Source: Phylloscopus collybita (lineage: Eukaryota > Chordata > Aves > Passeriformes > Phylloscopidae). From it: 64,000 nucleotides of DNA. Below the pieces are notes generated by a model, which did not search any database, had not been told where the DNA came from, and saw only the letters and a program-made list of their open reading frames with translations. Position numbers and translations under genes: made by a program. How positions within the stretch are numbered: the stretch's first letter is position 1; the number at the start of each line of letters is the position of its first letter. The stretch is from the NCBI GenBank assembly GCA_027886175.1, contig JAJNNQ010000137.1:2174001-2238000 (forward strand), in the 5' to 3' direction. This document shows, piece after piece, positions 55,166 to 64,000 of this stretch.

Positions 55166-56575
55166 GGACAGAGGAGTTGTTGGAAGGTTGATTTAACTCG
55201 GTGAGAAAGAAATCCGGGGAGTTGCAATGCAGAGGACTCTGAGGTAGCTCACACAGAAACAAATGTCCTCAGTAAACACTGTAGGGACAACACAGAACGG
55301 GTTTGGCTGTGGGATTTCCTTCCAGCTGGAGCTAGTGTTTATCCTCAGAAGAAACTTGAAATTGCAGCCCACAGATTCACCTGCCTCTGTGCAGATCCAC
55401 CCAAGCTCTCCTGAAGAACGGGGACTTTCTGGTGATGGCAGCTCATGGCTTGGCACAAAAGCCAGTTGCATCCAGAAATGCTGATGGGGAAAAATGTGAT
55501 TAAATCATCTTTCTGTAGAAAGATTAAATCATCTTTCTTGTTTCAATGTGACACTGCTACCCCAGGCTCCCTCCATCCCTCTCCCCCTTTGATACCTTTT
55601 TCCACAAGGCTGAAATAATCTTCCACAGTCAGAATAAGCATTCTTATGTTGGATTATTAAGTGATTTGAATAGGAATGGCAGCACCCACCTCAAGCCAAA
55701 AAGCAGCCCCTGAAGTGCTCAACTCTGGCAGAAAGGATGGTCAGAAAATTCTTTTGTTTTCCACAATGTGTAGGCCCAAGGATATGTGATTGTCACCTAT
55801 ACCCAGTGTGTGTCCACAGTGTGGTCAGCAGGGTGGTGGGGACAAAGAGAGCCCACATCTCTCCTGGATCCACCAGGGCAAGAGAGATCAAAGTGTTTTT
55901 GGGGAATGCAGCCACCCACCAGTCCACCCAAGGCATCTGCAGGGTGCAAAGTGCCTGGAGAGATGGAGGCCATCAGCTTTCCTGCTTTGGGGTACGGCCA
56001 GACCCCTGTGTCTATGTATGAGGGCCACTGGGGATGAAAATAAATTCCATTTCATATTTGGTTTGCAGGATCAGAGGGTCAGACATCCAGCCTGCCTCTG
56101 TGCCACATCCTTCTCATCTTTCTCTGTTCTGAGGAGGTGGAAAAAGAAAAATGCTTCACTTTTCTGCTGGGAAACAGAGACATAGTGACATGTCCAGGGA
56201 AACCAAGGAAAAGGAAGATTCACACATTTCATTAAAGCCTGGTGCCTGCAGCTACTTCTGCCTTGTGCACCCTGTATAGTCCTGAAAAATCACCTCTGTA
56301 AGGGAGAGCTGCTCTCAGGACAGGCCGGATTAATCAGAATCCAGGAGTACACATCTTGTCCTCAGCCATGAGCTAGAGCTGCACATGCCGAGACCTGACA
56401 GGAAATAAACTCAATTAATTCCAGCCAGGAAAACTGGGAGTAGATCCAGACTTGAATCTCTGTCCACCAGACACAGCCTGACTGTGATACGTTACCTTCC
56501 CTTCCACATGGAAACCACCAGGGCAGGAACATTCCTGGGGATAGGAGCAGAAGTCCTTGCAGTGTTTTGGTGTTA
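55166..56575. other. Unassigned DNA
   Basis: Includes a 17-bp near-duplication, GATTAAATCATCTTTCT, at 55498-55540. No exon accepted. Confidence 0.4.
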
Positions 56576-56581
56576 GGAAGC

Positions 56582-56924
56582 TGTTGTCTGGGTTTTTTCT
56601 GTTCTCCTCTGTCTCTTTAAGAAGTTTTTCTAAAGTTATTGCAGCCTTCTGTGTTTACCTTTTGCAATAGAATCTCTCACCATTTTCACATAAACAACCT
56701 ATTTGTTATTGTACCTGTCCCTCTATGTCTACATTCTTCTCATAAGGAGGAGACTGTTGATGGACTGTTGAGTTGACCAGTGTGGTTGGAGAGGAAGATT
56801 TTCTTCCTCCAATCCATGGTCACTGTTAAAATTTTATAAATGTTAAAGTCTGTAAATAAACCTGCCTTTTTTGCCTTCAACATCTCAGTGTCTGAGTGTC
56901 ATTTCTTTGTGTCTTACTGCGACA
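56582..56924 (+). mobile_element. ERVK-like solo LTR, copy D, plus strand
   Basis: A 343-bp element, TGTTGTCTGGGTTTTTTCTG to TCTTACTGCGACA, flanked by a perfect 6-bp duplication GGAAGC (56576-56581 and 56925-56930). It reads in sense: CAGCCTTCTGTGTTTACC, CCAATCCATGGTCACTGTTA, TTTTATAAATGTTAAAG (TATA-like), GTAAATAAACCTGCC (AATAAA) and CATCTCAGTGTCTGAGTG. It is the longest and apparently best kept copy of the family of copies A, B and C. Confidence 0.93.
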
Positions 56925-56940
56925 GGAAGCTCCTGAAATA

Positions 56941-57055
56941 GTTTTAGTTTTAGTTTTAGTTTTAGTTTTAGTTTTAGTTTTAGTTTTAGTTTTAGTTTTA
57001 GTTTTAGTTTTAGTTTTAGTTTTAGTTTTAGTTTTAGTTTTAGTTTTAGTTTTAG
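56941..57055 (+). repeat. (TTTTAG)n hexamer array, about 19 copies
   Basis: Perfect TTTTAG units over 115 bp, beginning 10 bp after the 3' target-site duplication of LTR copy D. The KTKTKT and LKLKLK minus frames are repeat artefacts. Confidence 0.98.
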
Positions 57056-57659
57056 TGTGCATGCTCTGATGCAATTCCCAGGCATGATTTCAGGCTTGGC
57101 CATGGATATGTGCAGCCACCTCAGGCAGCAGCTTCACCAACAACCTGAAGAACTGGGCTCAATTTGTTTGTTTTTAACTAATTTGCTTGGATCTGAACTA
57201 GATATGGCAGAAATACTGAAGAAAGAGATTTTATTGAACCCAAGGACTTCAGAACCAGCCTCTGGAGACATCAGAACTGCGGAAAGTTGGGGAAAACTTC
57301 ATAATAGACTTATTTTTTTTTCTTTTATTTTTTTTTTCCTGAAAAGGATGGATGGGGCTTAACTTGTATTTGTAAATGATATCTCTGACTGGTGAGATTC
57401 TGATCAAAGGGAAATGTGATGGCTCCTGTGTGATGTTAGGGAGGAAACCAGGCCAGGGAAGGGACAAGAAGGTGACCTGAAGATGTCTGGCAGCAGGGAG
57501 AAACTGGAGGCGATAGCAGGAGCACAGAGTGTCAGCAGGCAGGGACAGAAGCGAGCAACCCTTCAGCCTGAGGATATCCAAGTTCCCACTTAGCTCCTGA
57601 AATTCATGGAGGGGGATTAAAGGCAGCATTAATATGTATGCAGCAGCGTGCTGCTCCTC
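57056..57659. other. Unassigned DNA
   Basis: No exon or transposon recognised. Confidence 0.4.
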
Positions 57660-58273
57660 TGTGATCTCCTGACTCCAATATTTTTAGAAAATTTGGGTTG
57701 CCAAGAAGCAAAACCTGTCTCTCAGGGTTTTGCTCTTATTGGGATTGCTGCCCTATCTACTGAAATCATGAGAGGGAAGGGAGGGCATTGACCATTATGG
57801 GGAGAAACTGGGAATAAGGGGGTGGGAGGAAGGGTCCCTCCTTTTAGAAGAGGTTCTCAGCCCAAATGTGTAGTAATGCACACTCCCGAGTGGGCAGTTC
57901 TATGTAAGGAAAGGGTTTTGGTTTACCTTTGGACATTTTAGGAAGTTGAGCCAGAAAGTTCTTTGTTTCTCTCTTTGTAATTGGCTCTGTTGGCCCTTGT
58001 CACTGTTTGCCAAAACCTGTACCCCTTCCTATTGGAAGTTCACCAATAGACCCGTCGTCAACCATTAGGTAGAAAAGGTGACAGAACAAAGGGGCTGGGA
58101 GCATTTTCGTGGCATTTTTGAGGTGTTGTAGCAGGTGTAGGATCTGTCCTTACACCGTGCACGGCTTTGATATTTGTTTGTAGTTTTGTATTATTTTGCA
58201 TTATTTTATTAAACCATTTTGAGTTACAAGGCACACCGATCACGCGGTCCCGCTAATTATTATTAAGCCAGCA
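57660..58273 (+). mobile_element. LTR-like element, plus strand, ends uncertain
   Basis: Possible extent TGTGATCTCCTGACTCC to AAGCCAGCA, with flanking CTCCTC and CTCCTG (5 of 6). The 3' part has GTATTATTTTGCATTATTTT then ATTAAACC, followed by CACCGATCACGCGGTCCCGC, which looks like a polyadenylation site and U5. Two CCAATAG/ATTGG boxes and several retained CpGs suggest a fairly recent element. Family not identified. Confidence 0.45.
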
Positions 58274-61200
58274 CTCCTGAACAGGGAGATGATGCAGGAG
58301 CAAACTCAACACAAGTGTGTGGTTTTACCTCCTTGGCAGGGCTAAGAGAGCTCAGGGAGGTCTCAGCTAGACAAAAGCAGTCCAAAACCTGTGGAGACCA
58401 CAGCTACAGGTGTGTGTGATGGGGCTTTTCTGGAGAAATAGAGCCAAATTAATTCAATTGGTTTTTCTGTCCCCGTCTGGCAGTGCTGGTCCAGCCTTGG
58501 TTAAGTCAGGCTCAGAGAGAGGGGTCCCAGCAATATTTTGCCTCCTAAGTGCTCAGGAGTCTCTCTGACATCCAGTTTTTGGGACAAGGGATAAGTCCAG
58601 ATGTCTGCACCTTGCTCCAGACACTGCAGGAACACTTCCAGCCACAATTTCTCTGGACAACCAGAGACAGAGGATCTTCCTGAATTCCTGCAAAATCCTT
58701 CTGAGACATTGACAGGACCCTTCTGAGCCTCATATTCAGGTGGAACTGAATCAGCTGTGCATCAGCTCCTGCCTTTTGTCCTACTGCCTGGAATCCTGCA
58801 GATTCCTTGGGGTCACTGAAGTCCAGAATCTGTCCCAGGGTCTTTGCTCTGCCCCTCCACCCTGGGCTTCTCTAATTAATAAGATTTCTTCAGTGATGTA
58901 ATCATCATTTTGAGCAGACATGACCTGCATTACTGACTTTGATAGGGTTCAAACACCAGCTCTGATTTTTGCCTCTCTCCATTATTCTTTTTTTTTTTAA
59001 AGTGTGCTGTGAAAATGTGTCACCCCTTGTGATTACACTAAGGAAAAAAAAAAACCAAAAAACTATAGAAGTGACACAAATTACTAATTACTTTATTATG
59101 CAGTGATTAAAGAAAAAAAAGGGAAAATAAAAGAATTAAAAGCTAGAAGTTGCTTCAGCAAGTTCTATTTTTAAAGAAATAATTATTGAGTTTCAAATGT
59201 ACTAAATTAAGTAATTCTCTGCCAGATTTCTTCCCCACTTTTAATCTTCATTCTTGGCTGCGTGGCTGGCTCTGCAGTTAATGCTCTGGTGGGGTGATGT
59301 GCTCAGACCTATATTATTATTATTATTACTATTAATAACACTTTTTAGCAGTGTGGGAGCACTCCCTGCCAAACACAGAGCTTGTGAAAGGTGCTGTGCA
59401 AGCACAGAGGGAGGTGTGAGGCCAAAAGAGCTCCTGGGCTAGAGAGACAAGGCAGCCTAAGCTCACACATTTTCCAGAGATGTCTCATTTTCTAAAATAT
59501 CTATGCTGGGAACACTCCACGTGGTCAGGGGACAGCAGAGGGGTCTGAGGACAGACCACACCACAGAGAAAAATCACTTTTGTGCCTGGTTGTGTGTTCC
59601 TGGAGGGTGTGAAGGGAAGGAGGCAGGAGGTGCCCTGGTGGGAATTCTCTGCTCTGGGTCTGGGGACTGAGACTCTCTGAGCTGCCAGGATTTCCCTAGG
59701 AAAGGTCTTCTCCTCCAGTTTCACCACGGCAGGGGTGAATTTCCCCCTTGCAGGGATGTGGGAAAACCAAGTGGGATGTTCTCACTCACTCCAAGGGAGA
59801 TGCTCGGGGATCAGGGAAGGCAGCAGGGATGCTCAACTAAACTGTGCCCATGGAGGAGCTCCCAGGCCACCTCCAGGACTCTGGAGAGCTCTGGGTCATG
59901 GTGAATGCCCCAGGGGACACCCCAGGATGTGCTGGGATGACATTTGGGGATGGAGCAAGGCTGGAGGAGGTGATGGGCACAGAGTGTGGGTCCTGCTGAG
60001 GAGAAGGAACAGCTTAAAAATGAGTGGGAGAGATCCTGATTAGTGGCAGGGTGAGAAGGTAGGAGTGTGAAGTCTTCTTGGAGATACCATTCCCCAATAT
60101 CCTAGATCCTGGATCCAGTGAAGAACAGGTTTCTTCTTGATGAGGTCTCAGATCCAGGAGGGACCACAGCAGTGACTTTATCCCACATGAAGTTAATGGC
60201 AGTGACTTTATCCAACACCATGTATGAGAAATCTCAGCTCTCCAAGGATCAGCTCTCTAAATCCCCCTTTCTTTCCAATCCCAGGCCGCAAGGAGATGTT
60301 TCCCATCCTCCTGGATCCCAGAAGTGCATGCTGGCAGTTTCACAGCTCTTCAGCAACACTTAGGCGCCCTCTCTGCCAGGATAACTGCTGCCTAACTTTG
60401 TGCCAAGCTCACTAAATCTTACTTCTCTTTATTTTTTTCCTGTCATGCAGATTTTGGTGAGTCTGTGTCCCCCAGAATCTCCCAGGACCTCCCCTCTCCC
60501 CCTTCTCTGTAATTAAACAAGAACTGTTGACAGATGCTGTCGAAGCCAGTTCCAGCTCGCCAGAAATTTTCAGCAAATAATAAGAGGAGCTCAGAAACAA
60601 GAAGTCAGAAGAATTCAATAGGCAAGAGACAAATCCTCAGCAGCCCTAAAGGACCTTAACTCAGAGAAGCACTACTGACACTGCACAAGAGAAAGGAAAA
60701 ACAATGCCTTGTTTTTTGTTTTTTTTTTTCTCTGTGATGAGACGCCAGAATAGAGAAGGAGAGGGTTTCACAAGGCTGGGTTTTTTTTTCTGCTTTTTAC
60801 CTTCAGATTTGGGTCACTTGCCTTGCACGGGGTGCCTGAGCTGGACGATCTGCTGTACATCAGGGGATTCCAGTAAAGGAAGGTGCACACCCAACGTCTG
60901 CCAGGCATCACCAGGGAGACAAATGTGGCTGCCTGAGGTGTGGAAAAGGATAATGTTTGGAGTGAACTCCCTGACATCATTTTCCTTGCCAGGAGTTTGC
61001 AACACCACTGAGTCAGAAAGGATTTGTGGTGGACATTTCTCCAAGCAAGGAATTTGACAGATATCCCTGCTCTGCTGAACTTGCTTTGCTGACTGCTCCC
61101 TAAGTCCTTTAAACAATGCTATTGTGATTTAAAATGTCACATAACCAAAAAGCATCATAATAGCAAAAAACATTCTCATTAACAAAAAAGTTCTCCTTTC

Positions 61201-61483
61201 AAATTCCCCTATTCAGGCAAGCTCTGTAAGCTTTTAATCCTTCAAGCACCAGTAAATGACATCTTTGCTAAGGATGGCCAGTTTACATCAGCAGAGAGGC
61301 TGGGGAGGGAATCTGGGTTGGCTGCCGATGGAGGGAGAAGTGTTTCATGTGGGCTCTCAACTTCCAAGAGAAATCCCTTTTTGCTTATTCAAACTCACAG
61401 CTACAAGTTGAGAGGCTCAAAAGCTCAAGACCAAGATGCTGGGATGATGATGATGATGATGATGATAAGAGGAAGTGATCTAT
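58274..61483. other. Unassigned DNA
   Basis: 58980-59230 is AT-rich with TTACTAATTACTTTATTATG. A short (ATT)n lies at 59311-59329. A direct repeat GGCAGTGACTTTATCC(C/A)ACA occurs around 60168 and 60198. No exon accepted. Confidence 0.4.
61443..61466 (+). repeat. (GAT)8 microsatellite
   Basis: Eight perfect GAT units. Confidence 0.97.
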
Positions 61484-61556
61484 CACAGAATCCCAGAATA
61501 TCCTGAGCTGGAAGGGACCCCCAAGGATGAGCAAAGTCCAACTCCTGATCTTTTTC
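61484..61556 (-). mobile_element. CR1 LINE tail, antisense
   Basis: Shows CACAGAATCCCAGAATATCC, GAGCTGGAAGGGACCCCCAA, CAAAGTCCAACTCCTGATC, the antisense CR1 terminal block. Confidence 0.88.
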
Positions 61557-64000
61557 TGGAGGATGTGACTTTTTATTTGTGCCAGTGCATGGACAGGTCA
61601 CATCCCTGGGCTCAGGGGGAATTACCTGAGTAGGTCAGGAGGAGACATGAAAAATGATGGGGTTTGTGCTGGGGATGTTTGCCAGTGAGACCCAGCTACA
61701 ACCTCAACTAAAATGAACCCAAAATCAACTTAAATTCTCCCAAATCGAGCTCCACTTGGTGCCCAACTTCCAGACTGGCCTATTTGTTGCCCTGTGTTTT
61801 TCCTCCAAAATCCAGAAGGCAACACAGCAGCTTTCCCAGGATCCAGTGATGCTCCTGGGGCCATCACCTCAATTATATGGGACAGCCAGACCATGCTCAT
61901 ATTGAAATAGCCCATCCATGGATGTATGGTATCAACAGAGTGATCCAGGACTCATCCCAGAAATCTTGGGAAGGATTCCCTACCACCAGTTTGGTGGGAT
62001 GTGAGGTGGCCCCAGTACTGGATATAAGAAAAATTTAAGACAAACAAGGAAAGTGCCTCTTCTGTTGGCTTTGGAAATGGCCAGAAATGGATTCACTTTA
62101 CATCAAAGCTAAAAAATAACCCACAAGTTAAAAGGCCACTGATTGCTTTTGACCCAGAATAATTATTTAAAAAGGAAATAAACCTACAAAATCTGAAGAA
62201 GTCATGTTTGTGACTCTCTGACCCGAAATTGAGCAGTTATGTTTGCATTTTGGCTTTTTAAAGCAAAACGCTTCAGTCAACATGGAAAAATAATTTTCCT
62301 CCATATTCACGTTTTCAGTTTTGGTCCTTTTCCTCTTTGAAAATTGGGTCAGTTCTTTGAATTAAAATCCTACTTTGAAACACCTGAAAACATTCTTCTT
62401 GAAATTGTCTAAACACAAGGTTTGGTTTTGTTTTCTTTCTTTCTTTTTTTTTTTTTTTTTAATTTTCCTGGAATTCCCCTTTCATCTCTTCATTCTAAAT
62501 TACTCATTAAATTCAATGTGAATTTAGACTCATTTGCAAACTGCTTGTTTTGCTGGGGGTTTTTTAAGGGTATTTACTGTTCTCTGTTTGTACCTCTGAG
62601 TGAGTGTGGATAAATATCTCTGCGTGGAATGTGATTCAGTTTTGGGTTGTGGAGAAGGATTCAAAGGGAGGCTGAGACAGAAGGAATTGCCTGCTCAGGA
62701 TGGAGGGGTGGGGGTGGGTAGAACTTATTTCTTTGCAGTGACAAGGACATCCAAGGAGCAAGGAGAAGGCGTTTCAGACATCCTGTTGCCAGTGGCTGCC
62801 AGACTTTGGCTCCCTGGAGAGACGAGGCATCCCAAATATCAAGTGTCTGAGCGTGCCCCTCTGTCACCACCAAATCCTGCCTGTCCCAGCTGGCACAAGG
62901 GAATAGCTCCTTCCCTGGCTCAACCACGCATTTCCCACTCTGCTGAAAGTCAGACAATCCATTAGGGCTTGGCTGAGTGGATCTGACATTTCCCAGGTGT
63001 GGATTAACACCCCCTCAGGGCCACGGCGCAGTGAAAATCAGTGAAAAATAAGCTCATCCTCTGTGCCTCGCTGCCCATGGCTGCTGCCAGTGGGGAGGAG
63101 CCCCAGCCCAGTGCTCAGCACCTTCCAGAGTGGTTTTCCAAGGTGTTTGGCTCGCCCTGGAAGGGATGAAGGGGAAATGGTGGCATGTTGTGAGGTGTTC
63201 AGGGATAAGAGGAATGTTTTACTGAAACTGTGGGAAAAAAAACAGAATCTCTACAACAACATTTTTAGTGTTAGAGAATTAAGGCATTGTTCTGGCCAGG
63301 ATGTGCAACAGGACCCATTTCATCCACACATTGCCCTGGCTGTGAAGAGAAATCATTCCATCACACTTGACCTTTGCTAGATTTTTCAGAAACTTTACAC
63401 AGTCAGAATCCAGAGAAATTCATTGGTTCAATGTTCATTGGTCCCAAGTTGCACAATTTTTAGCATTTCATTTCCTATTGGTTATTGATCCCTTCACCTG
63501 GGATATTAATTAGGTCCTCATCTTTCCTTCTCTTATCTCTCCTTTCCCAGACCAGGAGTCTTGGACCTGTGCCAGAGGTGATATTTGGAGCTGATGTTCA
63601 TTAATAGTCTTTATCTTTTGTGTATCTTATGTGCTACTCCCAGTCTGTTGGAATGTTAAGCTCATCAGGCCTCAAGTGGTGAAACAATCCTTTGAAAAGA
63701 AACTTCAGCTCCTTTCCCCCTGGGCAAAGACAAACAAAAACCCCTTACTGAAGTCAGCTTAAAATTGTGGGAGTTGTGTAATTTCCAGCAGTAGCTCAGG
63801 GTGTTCCCACCTTGCCCTGGTTACTCCTTTGGGTTGTGGATTCAGGATGTCTTTGGACAGGGAAGCAGATTTAAGTTCCCTTCCTCTTGTAAGAGTCCTT
63901 GTCTTGCACATCACCAACATGGAAATTGGGCCAGGGGTTGTTTTCCTCCATCCCCTCCCTGGGTAATGCTGAGCATCACTGTTGGAAATGATACAACTTC
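61557..64000. other. Unassigned DNA; possible old LTR-like block at 63.4-63.8 kb
   Basis: 63400-63780 contains several CATTGGT/CCTATTGG boxes and TTTATCTTTTGTGTATC, an LTR-like composition, but no TG...CA ends or duplicated flanks were found. The remainder shows no exon or repeat beyond a T-run near 62440. Confidence 0.3.

Noticed and set aside
56877..57103. KTKTKT and LKLKLK minus frames
   Set aside because: Translation of the (TTTTAG)n array.
1..64000. CRISPR arrays, rRNA, tRNA genes, bacterial operons or phage modules
   Set aside because: No spaced direct repeats of CRISPR type, no recognisable rRNA or tRNA sequence and no prokaryotic gene packing anywhere. All tandem arrays are eukaryotic simple repeats or transposon-derived.

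Overview
This window looks like gene-poor nuclear DNA from a bird, probably a passerine. The evidence is the repeat content. There are many 5'-truncated CR1 LINE tails that end in the avian ATTCTRTG octamer motif. There are several solo LTRs with TG...CA ends, some flanked by 6-bp direct repeats (ERVK-like) and others by 5-bp repeats (ERVL-like). There are also many long simple repeats and no Alu-, L1- or B1-type elements. I found no bacterial, phage, plasmid, CRISPR or rRNA signal, and no complete protein-coding gene. Almost all open frames are short and fall in CR1, LTR or microsatellite DNA.

Layout. 0-6 kb: two CR1 fragments, a CR1 tail carrying an internal 44-bp minisatellite, and a head-to-tail array of about 2.5 LTR-like units of 550 bp (2869-4226). 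A candidate plus-strand exon lies at 5827-5970. 6-20 kb: an LTR-like AT-rich block, several CR1 tails, a G/T-only tract at 11.7 kb, an AT-rich repeat-poor stretch (11.8-14.4 kb) and an ERVL-type solo LTR (14422-15013). 20-30 kb: long pyrimidine and purine microsatellites and three solo LTRs of one ERVK-like family, all on the minus strand. One of them is inserted cleanly inside a CR1. 30-42 kb: mostly unassigned DNA, a long old CR1 with reverse-transcriptase-region remnants (36.76-37.86 kb), a (CCCCTT)n hexamer array and a coding-like minus-strand segment (41.6-42.05 kb). 42-46 kb: a 530-bp keto-only (G/T) tract, then a 1055-bp tandem duplication whose three CR1 copies form the pattern expected from CR1-CR1 unequal crossing-over. 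A second coding-like island follows at 45.7-46.0 kb. 46-64 kb: two related ERVL-type solo LTRs (48.4 and 54.2 kb), a fourth copy of the ERVK-like LTR (56.6 kb) lying 10 bp from a (TTTTAG)19 array, another LTR-like block (57.7-58.3 kb) and unassigned DNA.

Nothing here forms an operon or an evident pathway. The main content is transposon history: insertion, nesting, LTR-LTR recombination to solo LTRs and CR1-mediated duplication. The three exon candidates are unassigned and need comparative or transcript evidence. They may be exons of a gene with very long introns, decayed pseudogene pieces, or chance.
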